A model generated the notes under the pieces. The model searched no databases, had not been told where the DNA came from, and worked only from the letters and a program-made list of their open reading frames with translations. A stretch of 64,000 nt of DNA from CAVUCH01 sp963697705 (lineage in GTDB: Bacteria > Acidobacteriota > Vicinamibacteria > Vicinamibacterales > JAENWD01): positions 1-64,000 of the forward strand of contig CAVOPA010000008.1 of NCBI GenBank assembly GCA_963697705.1, read 5' to 3'. Shown piece by piece: positions 9,960 to 20,036 of the stretch. Made by a program: the position numbers and the translations under genes. Positions within the stretch are counted from its first letter, which is position 1. Each line of letters opens with the position of its first letter.

Positions 9960-10880
9960 TCACGAGGATTGGCTGCGCAGGTGCGCCAGCCGGTTTCCCT
10001 TGAGGAAGCCCAGGGCGACCAGCCACTCGCGTCGCGCCTTGAATCGAGCCTCGCGGCGGGGATCGACACTGCGCACGATAGCCCACACCGTCTGCTCGGC
10101 AGCGGTTCGAACCGCATAGCGCGGATAGCCCCACAGGCGGACCGTGTCGGCTGGCAGCCTGGCCTGAAGGCCATGTCTGATTCCCTCGCGATACGCGCGA
10201 TGCAGCGCCCAGCGCCGTGAACACCGATCCTCCGGGATCCAGTGCCACACCTCGGCGTGAGGCACGTACCGGCCGTGCAGGCCCGCTTCCAGGAGCCGTC
10301 TTTGCATCGCCGTCTCCTGGCCCGTGCTCCCCGTTGCCGAGCCGGGTCCGAACCACGCGTCGAAGCCGCCGACCTGCTTCAGATCTCTCGCGAAGGCCGC
10401 CCAGTTCACGCCGATGAAGACGGGCGATGTGATCACGGATGTCGTCGGATCACGACTCCACCCCTTCGCGGAGGGGGGCAAGTACGGCAACAACCATGGC
10501 GCCGGCTGAACCTCGTATTCCGCGTGAACGGGCCCGCCGAAGAAGACCCCCTGCGTGAGGCCGCTCGCCGCGGCCGCGTAGGCGCGCAGTAATCCCTCGC
10601 CCACGAGCACGTCATCGTCGACGAACACCACGAGCCCGTCCTGAAGCGTGTGAAGGGCCGCGTTGAGGGCGGCGCTCTTGTTCCCCTCCGGATGAAACAG
10701 ATACCTAGCCTGAAGCGCTGCCGCGGCGCGACGCACCACATCTTCGGCACCCGAGCGTTCACCGTTCTCGACCACGAGAGTTCCGCCGAAGAGTGACACG
10801 GGCTCGCACTTCTCGAGCGACTGCAGGGTGCGCTCGAGAAGGCCCGCTCGGCCACGTGTCGCAATCACGATGTGGAGCAT
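9960..10880 (-). CDS. Glycosyltransferase family 2
   Basis: The intact 306-residue protein begins MLHIVIATRGRAGLLERTL, the first strand of a GT-A fold. LVVFVDDDVLVG supplies the DxD-type metal site, and GSTGQETAMQRRLLEAG contains the ED/ET general-base region. It lies between two paralogous GT4 genes, on the same strand. It has no membrane segment, so it acts as a soluble or peripheral enzyme in the cytoplasm, inverting the nucleotide-sugar anomer. It resembles the GT2 genes at 12.6, 16.7 and 18.9 kb in length and in the VHH/VWHW-type motif near residue 215, suggesting a local family expansion. Confidence 0.85.
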   Translation of the reverse strand: MLHIVIATRGRAGLLERTLQSLEKCEPVSLFGGTLVVENGERSGAEDVVRRAAAALQARYLFHPEGNKSAALNAALHTLQDGLVVFVDDDVLVGEGLLRAYAAAASGLTQGVFFGGPVHAEYEVQPAPWLLPYLPPSAKGWSRDPTTSVITSPVFIGVNWAAFARDLKQVGGFDAWFGPGSATGSTGQETAMQRRLLEAGLHGRYVPHAEVWHWIPEDRCSRRWALHRAYREGIRHGLQARLPADTVRLWGYPRYAVRTAAEQTVWAIVRSVDPRREARFKARREWLVALGFLKGNRLAHLRSQSS

Positions 10881-11038
10881 GGCTCCTGGCGTGCACGCAG
10901 GAAAAGAGCTTCAATACGAAGCAGTGACGTCTCCCTCCGGCATTGAGGACGCGAGTTCCCACCTTGAGCGCACGCAATGCCGAGGCCAACTCGGAAGAGA
11001 CACACTCGCCAAACTCGGGTCGTGGTCGACTGGTCGCG

Positions 11039-12139
11039 TCACGGCTCGCGGCGCTCGCGTGTGCCCACACCCGCGTGTGATTCTGCCAAGGCGATGAACC
11101 TGTCGATGTTGTGTTCCAACGACAACTCCGGACGGGCGACGTTGGCGGTTGCCGCGGCCGAAAGCTCGGCGAGTCTGCTCTGGTCGGAAAGCACTGTCTC
11201 CACAGCGTCCGCCCATTCGGCTGCGCTTGCATCCGCGCGCAGCACGAGACCTCCTGCGCCAACCGCCTCACCTAATCCCCCCACATCCCTTGCGACGCAC
11301 GGTATGCCGCTCGCCTGTGCTTCCACGACCACCCGGCCGAACGCCTCAGGGACTCGGGAGGGTGCAAGCAGCAGCACCGTCCTGCCGTAGACAGGGCGCA
11401 AGTCGAGCGACCTTCGGCAGAACGTGACGTGCGGTAGCGCCGCGAGGCGGGAGCGAAGGTCCGCCATGACAGCACCCCGCATCCTGTTCACCTCCACGAT
11501 CTGAAAACGGCGGTGCCGCAGTCGGCCGGCGACGTCGAGCACGAGATCGACCCCTTTCTTCCCGACGGGATTGAAGAACGTGATGAATTCGGGGTTACGG
11601 CGCGCCGTCCGATATCGCTCGAGGTCGATCGGGGGGTAGATCACAGGCGACTCGAGCCCGTAGCGCGCGCGCACCCGGGACGCCACGAACCTGGAGTTGC
11701 AGAACGTTCCCAACAGCACATCGTGGCGGATCTCGACCTCTCGTTCGACCGTGCCCAGGACGGTGACGATTCGGAGAAGTGTAGGAATCCGCCGCCGGAG
11801 CGACTCGTCGACGAGGGCGTTGTCCTCCTTGAAGTCCGCAATCACCAGATCCGGGCGGTTCACGTCGAGCCGTCTCCCCACCACGGTCGGAACGAGGCCC
11901 GGCCAGGTCCGATACGTCGGATACCCGTTCAGCCGATCGCTCCACGCGAGAACCCCTCGCCCCGATACCCACCGCATGACGCGAAACAGAGGCAGCCGGA
12001 ATCCCGATTGGATCGTGGCGACCGCCTCGCAGGTGTGCCCCCGGGCGAGCAGCGCTTGTAGCAGGGCATGTATGTCCTGCTGAGAGCCTCCGAGTCCCTC
12101 AGGCACGTGCCCCCGCAGAGTACCGAACAAGACGCGCAT
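11039..12139 (-). CDS. Glycosyltransferase family 4, paralogue B
   Basis: An intact 366-residue protein starting MRVLFGTLRGHVPEGLGGSQ. Key stretches are NRPDLVIADFKEDNALV, PVIYPPIDLERYR, FFNPVGKKGVDLVLDVAGR, PEAFGRVVVEAQASGIPC and DVGGLGEAVGAGGLVL. The EAFGRVVVEA segment corresponds to the phosphate-binding acidic motif of GT4 enzymes. It is the undamaged sister of the gene at 8543-9641 and shows what that gene's broken region should look like. The differences between the two are mostly in the acceptor half, which may mean different acceptors. It is preceded by a 414-bp gap and so may begin its own transcript. Confidence 0.87.
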   Translation of the reverse strand: MRVLFGTLRGHVPEGLGGSQQDIHALLQALLARGHTCEAVATIQSGFRLPLFRVMRWVSGRGVLAWSDRLNGYPTYRTWPGLVPTVVGRRLDVNRPDLVIADFKEDNALVDESLRRRIPTLLRIVTVLGTVEREVEIRHDVLLGTFCNSRFVASRVRARYGLESPVIYPPIDLERYRTARRNPEFITFFNPVGKKGVDLVLDVAGRLRHRRFQIVEVNRMRGAVMADLRSRLAALPHVTFCRRSLDLRPVYGRTVLLLAPSRVPEAFGRVVVEAQASGIPCVARDVGGLGEAVGAGGLVLRADASAAEWADAVETVLSDQSRLAELSAAATANVARPELSLEHNIDRFIALAESHAGVGTRERREP

Positions 12140-12553
12140 TGTTTTGGTCTGTGCAAGTAGCGGTGCTGCCGGACGTCGTGTTTACACGTGTGATTCGGGC
12201 GCTTGGCGCAGCTCCTCGCGCCAGTCACCCACGCTTAGACTGGCGGCCGTTGCGCACAACCACTTGCAGCAGGTGCAGCAGCGGAAAGGAAGCATTCAGT
12301 CAAGCATCCGGCATTAGCCGCCAACGAGCGCTGCGCGCAAGAAACGGGGGCGACGTAACTCCGCCTGATGAGTGTTGACCGGCGGTCGAGCGCCCCAGTC
12401 GACCTGCGAACGTGCAGCTCCGTTTTGCCGCAAGTTTCTTTCACGATCAAGCAACAACCACTCATCCGGATCGGAACGGGTTGGAGGGGTACCAGGTGGC
12501 CACCTTCCGAGCGCGATCTCTGACATAAGTTTTCTTGCGTAAGAGCGGTGAGC
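12140..12553. other. Intergenic region, no gene seen
   Basis: About 414 bp between two glycosyltransferase genes on the minus strand. I find no sigma-54-type element with correct spacing, no hairpin followed by T residues and no protein-like frame. It probably holds the promoter of the GT4 gene at 11039-12139, but I cannot point to it. Confidence 0.4.
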
Positions 12554-13543
12554 TCAGTGGTCGGCCTCCGCGGACGATCCGTGGCGATCTTTCCACCGCT
12601 GACCAACCACGCCGGCAAAGAACCACAGCCACAACTCGTTTTCGAACGCCGCGATGGCGTCATTCCGAAACATGCCGCGAGTCATGCCCGCCAGAGACCG
12701 CAAACCGGTACGAAACATGTACCGCGGCACTCCAGCAATATGCGGAACCCTCGAGAAATCGAGGGTAGAGTCGTCTGGAGCCTCCATATCGACCCCCATC
12801 TGCCGATACAGAATCGCACGGCCAATGCCGTGCCAGTGGAACCAACGACGGAAATAGCGCTTGTTCAGGCGGTCAGCGGGTACGATGTGATGGACGATCA
12901 TACGAGGTGCGTAGAACCCCCGCATTCCGGCGGCTCGGGCGCGGAGGCACCACTCCCGCTGACCCTGCCCTCGCAAGGTGTTCCCTTTCCGATCGAATTG
13001 GTTGTCCCAAGGTCCGGTTCGTGTGAAGGCTTCGCGGCGGACAGCCATGTTCACCCCGAGGGGCCAGCCGATCTGTCGGCCGAACTCCAGCACTTCGGGA
13101 CCGTAGTCCAGCAGCCCGAGAACGCCCCACTCCGGTCCTGGCCTATTCGCCAGCCAGGTTGGTGGAGGGCCACCCCAAATCGGCGAGACCTTCCCGCCTA
13201 CATAGTCGCCACCCGACTCCTTGAGAGCGTCCAGGGCTTGGTCGAGCCAGTCAGCCTCGACGCGGACATCATCGTCGGTGAAAACGAGAACGTCCCCGCG
13301 CGACAGTAGCATGGCGGCGTTCAAGGCGGCGGCCTTGCCCTGCTCGGCCTCGAAGATGTACCGCAGATCGACCGGGAACGTCTGGGCAGTCGCGGTGACG
13401 ACATCGCGCGTTTCATCGCGCGAGTTGTTATCAGCGACAATGACCTCCCAGGTGGCAGCGCTCGACACGGTCACCAGGCTGCGCAGAGTGTCACGCAGGT
13501 GACCGGCGCGATTGTGAGTTGCGATCAATACCGAAACGTTCAT
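12554..13543 (-). CDS. Glycosyltransferase family 2
   Basis: The ATG at 13543 gives MNVSVLIATHNRAGHLRDTL; a longer start 33 bases upstream is possible but adds residues not seen in relatives. The GT-A core has VIVADNNSRDETRDVV, EQGKAAALNAAMLLSRGD and FTDDDVRVEADWL (metal-binding DDD). GQGQREWCLRARAAGMRG contains the acidic catalytic region and MIVHHIVPADRLNKRYFRRW is the VHH motif with an amphipathic C-terminal segment. Length is 329 residues. It is the promoter-proximal gene of the 8.5-13.5 kb glycosyltransferase group. Cytoplasmic, donor unknown. Confidence 0.87.
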   Translation of the reverse strand: MNVSVLIATHNRAGHLRDTLRSLVTVSSAATWEVIVADNNSRDETRDVVTATAQTFPVDLRYIFEAEQGKAAALNAAMLLSRGDVLVFTDDDVRVEADWLDQALDALKESGGDYVGGKVSPIWGGPPPTWLANRPGPEWGVLGLLDYGPEVLEFGRQIGWPLGVNMAVRREAFTRTGPWDNQFDRKGNTLRGQGQREWCLRARAAGMRGFYAPRMIVHHIVPADRLNKRYFRRWFHWHGIGRAILYRQMGVDMEAPDDSTLDFSRVPHIAGVPRYMFRTGLRSLAGMTRGMFRNDAIAAFENELWLWFFAGVVGQRWKDRHGSSAEADH

Positions 13544-13978
13544 GGTATATCCGGAGACCGGCGCGGGAGTAGCCAATACCGCCAGTCACCGACGCGGTAC
13601 GGTGACCGCGTCCGCGGCGATTGGCCATCGGTGGTATCGTCTGGTAGCCTTGGGATCCGAAGCCTGCGAGACCGATGAGGGCTCCTCTGAAAACTTGGCC
13701 GGCGCGGCCGTGATCGATTCGGGCCGCTTCACGTAACGGCACCTGCGGGCGCGGGCGGGGCCCCGCAGTTTCCAGAAAGAATGGCGCGACTGATGCCACG
13801 CCAGTACGCCCGTCGTCTGGAGTCCTACTTTGTAAGCCGTCTACGCTCGACAACGTGGTGGACGATCATCGAGGGAACTCCTATTGGAAAAACGCCAACG
13901 GCCAAATTCGCCTGGTCGGCGGGCGAATGACGAGACGACGCGCCGCCGGGCGCGCCGTCTCTGGACATTGCCAGCGTT
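13544..13978. other. Intergenic region containing a terminator
   Basis: About 435 bp between the phospholipase-D-like gene and the GT2 gene downstream of it. The only clear element is the hairpin at 13932-13961. No protein-like frame is present. Confidence 0.5.
13932..13961 (-). terminator. Hairpin terminator after the phospholipase-D-like gene
   Basis: On the minus strand GAGACGGCGCGCC pairs with GGCGCGTCGTCTC over 13 bp with one G-T wobble and a 4-nt loop, starting 18 bases after the stop codon at 13979. A U-run is missing, so strength is uncertain. Confidence 0.6.
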
Positions 13979-16622
13979 TCAGTTCACCTCGGGCAGGATC
14001 TTCGCGTCGTTCGTGAGCGCGCCGGGCGACATTGCAAGGTACTTCGCTGCGCTCAGGACAATCTGATCGATTGCCACGCCATCCTCGCGCACCTGGATCC
14101 GGATCTTCTGGCTGCCGCTGGTGGCGAAGTAGACTGGCGCGCCGAGCGAACCAAAGGCGTTGTCGTTCCAGCCCCAGCCCGATATACCGCCCGATGTGCC
14201 CTCCTGAAGGTACCCGATCATGGCACTCGTCGTGCCGATGCGCCAGGCGGCGGTTCCGCTGCCGTTCTGCGAATTCGTGAACTGGACGAACACCGAGTCG
14301 TTGGCCGTCGAGTTGCCGTCCGCCTTCATCCGGAGCCACAGGTGATAGGGTTTGCCGGCGTCGACGTTGAAGGTGGCCTCGAAGTAGCTGCCGGGAGCCG
14401 ATTTCGCCGTTTCGAGCTTCGCGGCTCCCGCGTTCGGATTGCGCATCTTCACACCGTCAGCTGCAGTCGTATCGCTCTCCTTGTTCCAGGCGCCGGTATA
14501 CGTCCCGACGCTCTTGGCGTGCACCACGATTTCATCGATACCCCCCGACGTGGCAGTGCCGCTCGCCACGCCGGCTTCAGGGAGAATCGTGCCATCGTTC
14601 TTCGTCGATCCCGGTGCGCTGTTCAGATACGTCGAGGGCGAGAGGACAATCTGATCGAGCGAGATCCCGTCCTCCCGCTGCTGCACCCGGACACGCTGCA
14701 CCCCCGTGGTCGTGAAGTAGACTGGTCCGCGCACAGCGAACCGTACACGTTGTCATTCCAGCCCCAGCCCTGAACGCCGCAGCCGGAGCATTCCTCGATA
14801 CTCATAGAAGTACCGCTGGTCGAGCCGATGCGCCACACGGGAGTACCAGAGCCGTCGACCGTGTTGGTGAACTGCAGCCAGACCGAGTCGTTGCTCGTGG
14901 AATCGTTCTGTGAGCGGCCGCGCACCCAGATGTGGTACGGGATGCCTGCCTGGGCGTTGAACGCGATCTCGAAATAGTTCGCAGGAGACGCTGACGGAGA
15001 TGCCACCTTGCCGGCTCCGTTGTCAGCCTGGTACATGCGCGAGCCGCCGGCAGCGGTAGAATCGCTGACGACCTGCCACGTCCCGGTGCGCGTGGGTGCT
15101 TTCCCGGCGTACATCACGACATCTGCTGGCGCTGCCACCGCTGCTCGCCGCAGTCGTGAACGACCAGGTCGGGCCCGTCACCGTGCGGTTCGCCATTGTC
15201 TTACTGACGACGCGCCAGTAGTACGTGGTGCCGGGGACGAGGTTCTTAACGGTGTAGGTTTCGATCGCGTTGTTCGCGACGCCCCCCGTGATCGCACACG
15301 CAGCGACACCACCCTCCTTCGTCTCCTTCGTCATGCAGTCGGCAGCGATGCGGGGAGGCGTCGGACTGGTGCCGAAATAGATGTCGTACTTGTGCGCCCA
15401 GTAGCCGCCTTGCCACCGCAGCGTCGCGGACACCGGAACACCCACCGCGCCGTTCACCGGGGCGGAGTACACCGGCGCATCAGGCGGAAGCGGCTGAAAC
15501 GGCACGAACGCGCTCGTGTTGCTCCACTTCCGGTTGAACTGGTCGGCAAACCATTCGTAAAAGGTCTTCCGGGGTTGGAGAGGGTCACCGCTATCGACCA
15601 CTTTGTTTATCGAAGGATTGTAGAAATAGTTGTGCTCGAGCTGGTAGTTCGCGGAGCCTTGCGACCAATTCGAGGAGCCAAAAATCACCTCCCCCAGCCC
15701 ATGCATGACCACGGCGGCTTCGTGCATGAGGCCCCGGTGCGCCCGGATGCTTGATCGGCACGTTATTCATATACATGAGGTCGACGTTGTACGCATCTTG
15801 CCAATACAACGTGTTGCGGTACTCCTGCGGATCGTGGATCAGCCTCACCTTTACGCCACGCTTCACGGCTGCGATCATCGCATCAGTATGCCGCCGGTCA
15901 CTGGCGCGGAACACCAGCACGTCGATCGCGTCTGGCTCTGCGTTATAACGGGCGACCGAGCGGTTCGCAAAATCTTTGGCGTCCCCGGGCGGGAGATTCA
16001 AAGAGGCATCTAACGGGAAAATCGAATATCGGCGCACCAGCGGACCGGTGATGTTCGCGTAATTGCCGTAGGTCGTCGTATTGATCCACAAGCTGTCGAA
16101 TTTCGTGCGGAACGTGTTCGTCAAACGATCGTCGCTCGTGAAGAAAATCGCCTCGTCATCCCAAGCCACGCCGGGCTCGTTTGCAACGAACGCGAGATCG
16201 TAGTAGTTGGCTTTGCTGAACTCTACGACGTTCTGCCCGTGAAACAGCATCATCTTCCAGTGCACGATTCCAGGGCTGATCTTCTGGCGCATCGGGATTC
16301 CGGCATCCTTCAGCTGCTGGACGATTGGCGCGGTCGCTGGCTTGCTGTCCTCGAACCGCTCGTCCATCAGTATCCTGACGGGCAGTCCCGCCTTGAATCT
16401 CTCGACAATCAAGTTGGAGTACCGGGCGTCATTCATGTACCAGAACGCGACATCGAGTCCCTGTTTCTCATTCTTGATTAGGGTCAGGAGCGGGGCGCGG
16501 CAGTCTTCGAGTTCGCTGTCGCACAGGCGGTCCTGCATCTGCGCATGGGCGGCAGGGGGAGCGGAAACAGATATGAACGCGGTAATGGCTACCGCGTACC
16601 AAAGGCGTTGTGTGAGTCTCAT
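13979..16622 (-). CDS. Secreted phospholipase-D-like protein with fibronectin-type region and two repeated C-terminal domains (frameshifted)
   Basis: The ATG at 16622 follows AGGA; residues 1-27 are a signal peptide ending PPAAHAQ. The PLD fold shows a first HKD-like motif (GIVHWKMMLFHGQ) and a second at MHEAAVVMHGLGEVIFGSSN, where the expected Lys two residues after His is Ala. A fibronectin-like stretch follows (PVNGAVGVPVSATLRW, PGTTYYWRVVSKTM). Two copies of a domain of about 170 residues then end the protein; each contains PYHxWxR, NDSVxxQFTN, WRIGxTS, GWGWNDN and REDGxxxDQIVLS. Frames break near 15740, 15130 and 14730. Total is about 880 residues. The protein should be exported and act on phosphodiester bonds at the cell surface or in the matrix; substrate unknown. 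A sigma-54-like promoter precedes it. Confidence 0.8.
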
Positions 16623-16653
16623 GTGCACATTCCTAATAGCCGAGACACGCTAC

Positions 16654-16669
16654 TGCCAAGTCCGTGCCT
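16654..16669 (-). promoter_or_regulatory. Candidate sigma-54 promoter of the phospholipase-D-like gene
   Basis: On the minus strand AGGCACGGACTTGGCA has GG-N10-GC spacing and a near-perfect -24 half (GGCACG); the -12 half is TGGC instead of TTGC. It is about 33 nt before the ATG at 16622, leaving room for the AGGA ribosome site. Confidence 0.5.
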
Positions 16670-16734
16670 AACTTCGGCCAGGAGACGGCGGCTGCTGAGC
16701 ACCGTTCCGCTCCGCCAGAGTGTCCTGTCAGTTC

Positions 16735-17712
16735 TCATTGGTCTGTCGCCGAAAGCGGATGCGGGGCCGGTGGTGCAGACCGCAACCCCCTCCAGTGTCT
16801 GCCCCACACGAAGCCGATGAGGTCCCACCAGGCAAGCTCATCTTCGAACCGTCGGGCCGGATCGAGACCTCGGAGCACACCTCTCGCCAGTTGCACCGAG
16901 GCGCGGGCTGCTCTCCCGTAGAGGTACCGCGGTATGCCCAGCAGGTAGGCGACATCCTGCGGTTGTTGTCGGTCAAGCATACCAAGCGAGACGCCGCGCC
17001 AGAAGCACCAGCGCCGGAAATACCCCTTGGCGACCCGCTCAGGTGCGACGTAGTGGTGAACGATAAGGTCCGGGCGATAGAAGCCGCGCGCGCCGAGCGC
17101 CAGCAACCTCTTGAACATGTCTTCGTCTTCACACGACATCAACCTGGTCGCCGGGGAAGGGCCAAGATCGGTGCGGTATGGTCCGACGCGTGCCAGCACG
17201 CGGCGCCGGATGACCGCGTTACCGCCTGCGAGCATCCCGCCGAATCCCGGTCCGAACTTCCGGATTTCGTTGCCGGAGTCGACGCGGCCAATCACCGCAC
17301 CGTACCCGGCGGAAGCCACTGCGGCGGTGCGCTGGTCCAGCGCGGCACGACCGTGCCGCCGATGAAGTCGGTTCCCGGATCGCGGAAGGCGCTCTCTATG
17401 CAGCACAGCCACGAGCGATCGACCTCTTCGTCATCATCGATCAACGCCGACGAGCTCGCCACTGCTGGCCGCCAGCGCCGTATTGAGCGCCGACGATTTG
17501 CCAGGGGTGCGTTCGAACACGTAGCGCAGCTGACCCCTGAACCGCTCCTGATACGCGGCAACGACGGCAGCCGTGTCGTCCGTCGAGTTGTTGTCGCAGA
17601 CAATCACCACGAACGGCAGCGACGCGGGCTGGTCGGCGGCGAGCAGGCTATCCAGCGCGCGGCGGAGCAGGGCCGATCGGTTGTACGTCGCGATCACGAC
17701 GTCTAGCGTCAT
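16735..17712 (-). CDS. Glycosyltransferase family 2, last gene of the EPS operon (frameshifted)
   Basis: The ATG at 17712 overlaps the upstream stop (ATGA). The N-terminal part reads MTLDVVIATYNRSALLRRAL and VIVCDNNSTDDTAAVVAAYQ; after a break near 17440 the metal site appears as ALIDDDEEVDRSWL, and after another near 17310 the rest follows with SCEDEDMFKRLLALGARG and DLIVHHYVAPERVAKGYFRR. Length is about 325 residues. It belongs to the same GT2 subgroup as the genes at 12.6 and 18.9 kb. The two breaks lie within 130 bp and both flanks are well conserved, so indel errors are likely. Cytoplasmic enzyme adding a sugar to the EPS unit; donor unknown. Confidence 0.82.
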
Positions 17713-18930
17713 GCGACCCCCTGATGCGCAAACGGGGGCTCGGAATCGGAGGGCTGATCAGAGCCGCGCCGGGCTGTCGCTTCCGGCATCTCGAAAAGCG
17801 CGTACAACTCCTGGATGGCGCGCTGCGTCGCGCCGCCCGGCCCGTAGAACAGTTCGGCTGCGACGCGGCGACGGGTGTCCGACTGCTGCTTTGGATCGGC
17901 AAACGCTCGTTCTACGCTTCTGAGCACCTCGCCCGCGGTGCGGACCGTCGTCGAGGCGGCGGCCATCAACGCGACGTACTCCTCCGGAATGCTGGCGCGC
18001 CGGATCAACTCCGGCATTTCAATGCGCACGAGAGGGCGATCCAGTAACAGGTACTCGAACGCCATCGAGCTATGGTCGGAGATCAGCACATCAGCAGCGA
18101 TCAGCCAGGGTGCCCCGTTTCCACCACGCACGAGCAGACGTGTTTGGGGCTTGGAGCAACCGGCCGAGTCGCGCGGCCCAGTCGATCCCGCCTGAGTACT
18201 CGTAGGCCATGTCGAATGAGTGATCGTGCGGCTTCACGAGAACGGTATAGCCCGCGGCGCTGAGACCGCGAATGACGTCTTCACCCACTGCGTTTAGCGA
18301 TGAGTACGGCGTCCAGGTGGGTGCATACAGGACGGTGGGCCGCCGCGGGTCAAGCCCTCTCGCCGCAAGGATCGCATCTCGCCCAAGGGTGCCGTTCACG
18401 AGGCAATCCGTCTTCGGCATGCCCACCAGCCGGATGGCGTCACTGTCGGCATCCACGGCGCCGGCAGCAACGAAGTTCCGCAGACGGCGCTCGTTGATAA
18501 AGAACAGACGGTGCCATTCCCGCATCGAAATCGCAGGCCTGTCGTAGAGGTGACCGTTTTTCCCCGCAACGCCGTGGAACATCTGGATGCGGCGCGTGCC
18601 GCGGGGGAGTGTGGTCCAGACCAGCTCCGCTGCCAGGAACGCGTCGAAGCGCTTCGTCATCGCCCGCTTTGGCGAGATCCAGCGCGCGACCGCCTTGGCG
18701 TCCCGGTAAATCGCGTTCGCGAGGTGGGGCCGCTGGCTGGATGTGAGCCACACACGGACGCGCGGGTCCCGGGCGAGTGCCTCATGAACCGGCGCCATCA
18801 TGGCATACTCCATCGACGTGCGCGCGTCGAGCAGGATGTCTCGCGCGTCGGGATCTCGGTAGCGCGACACGAGAGTGTCCAGGCGTCGCAACGCCTGAAT
18901 AGTGCCCCGTGCAGCAGCCACGGGGCTCAT
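17709..18930 (-). CDS. CDP-glycerol glycerophosphotransferase-like protein (frameshifted)
   Basis: The start at 18930 overlaps the preceding stop (ATGA). The protein has TRRIQMFHGVAGKNGHLYD (the FHG motif of the TagB/TagF family), RLVGMPKTDCLV, PTVLYAPTWTPYSSLNAVG and, after a frame break near 18135, LIAADVLISDHSSMAFEYLL, the D-S-S nucleotide-binding motif. Known relatives transfer glycerol phosphate or ribitol phosphate from a CDP donor to a lipid-linked acceptor, making teichoic-acid-like chains or capsule substituents. Length is about 405 residues, short for a polymerase with an N-terminal GT domain, so it may add a single phospho-alditol. In the same operon lies a LicC-like nucleotidyltransferase that could make a CDP donor. 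No TagD homologue is seen here. Confidence 0.8.
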
Positions 18931-19982
18931 CGAATGCCTCCGGTATCGCCGCTGGCTTCCCGGCCGCTGTTAGGCCGACGCACCAGAGCACACACGAGAC
19001 CACGCACGAGGTCGCGCCACTGAAGGCGGCGCGCCTCGGGGGCGAGCTCCCGAAACTGCCGCCGACGCGTCCTCAGGAACCCGCTGAAGAACCGCAGGCG
19101 CAGCTCGCGCGTGAACGCGTCGAGGTCGTTCCCGCGGAGCTTCGCTCCACCCCAAGCGAGGGTGTCGGCGATCGCCGCTCGATACATGTGGGCCGGCACG
19201 TCGAACAAGCGCCCGACGTGGGACCGTTCGAGGTATCCCGGGCGCATCAAGGCATGAAAGTGACCGCTTCCCGTGTACCATCGGCGATGATAGCTGCGAT
19301 CCAGGCGGTCGGGTTGCACTTCCGCGTGTACGACGATGCGGGGATGGTAGATGCCGAACTCGCCCGCCTCGAACAGACGCACAAGTAATTCGTGGTCCTC
19401 ATTCGACCCCAAGTGCTCGTGTGCTCCCCCCAGATCGGTTGAAAACCCACCGACGCGGTCGAACGCGCGTCGAGCGACTGCCAGGTTGGCTGCAATCAAG
19501 CAGAGCGAGTTGAGGGCGTCCACTCGCACGGGGTGCTCCCCATAGTCCGCAAGCGCCAGCGGAGTCCACTGCGCCCGAGTCAGCCAGGGGGGCGGTGGTG
19601 CCGGCCACAACGGCAGCACCTTGCCGCCCACGGCGGACGCACCGGGATACTGGCAGAACGCACGCGCTATCGCCGCGAGCCACCCCGGACCCACCCGCAC
19701 ATCATCGTCCGTGAACGCGAGAATCGGCGCTCGAGCCGCTGCAATTCCCGTATTACGGGCGTGCGACACGCCTTGCTTCGACTCGCGAAGGTAGCGGACG
19801 CGATCGTCGCGTGCGCGCGCGCACGCGACGATTTCGGGAGTCGCATCGGTCGAGTTGTTATCGACAATGAGCAACTCGAAGGACGGCGTCTCGGGATCGT
19901 CCTGGCCGAGCACGGAGTCGATGGCCGCGGGGAGCAGAGCAGCCCGGTTGTAAGTGGCCACAACGACCGATATCGCAGGCAC
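18927..19982 (-). CDS. Glycosyltransferase family 2
   Basis: Intact, 351 residues, starting MPAISVVVATYNRAALLPAA. It has LLIVDNNSTDATPEIVACAR, RESKQGVSHARNTGIAAARA, FTDDDVRVGPGWLAAIAR (metal site), GSNEDHELLVRLFEAGEF (catalytic acidic pair) and RIVVHAEVQPDRLDRSYHRR. The VHAEV stretch matches the VHH motif of the neighbouring GT2 proteins. The stop overlaps the CDP-glycerol transferase-like gene (ATGA), showing translational coupling. Soluble cytoplasmic enzyme of EPS unit assembly; donor and acceptor unknown. Confidence 0.87.
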   Translation of the reverse strand: MPAISVVVATYNRAALLPAAIDSVLGQDDPETPSFELLIVDNNSTDATPEIVACARARDDRVRYLRESKQGVSHARNTGIAAARAPILAFTDDDVRVGPGWLAAIARAFCQYPGASAVGGKVLPLWPAPPPPWLTRAQWTPLALADYGEHPVRVDALNSLCLIAANLAVARRAFDRVGGFSTDLGGAHEHLGSNEDHELLVRLFEAGEFGIYHPRIVVHAEVQPDRLDRSYHRRWYTGSGHFHALMRPGYLERSHVGRLFDVPAHMYRAAIADTLAWGGAKLRGNDLDAFTRELRLRFFSGFLRTRRRQFRELAPEARRLQWRDLVRGLVCALVRRPNSGREASGDTGGIR

Positions 19983-20036
19983 CGACGGACTTCCTCCGCT
20001 TGGCGCGTCGTGCGGGGGGGAGAGGTCGTGCTCACG

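Noticed and set aside
9601..10356. 251-codon open frame on the minus strand
   Set aside because: Out-of-phase shadow of the GT2 gene extended into the gap; no protein character.
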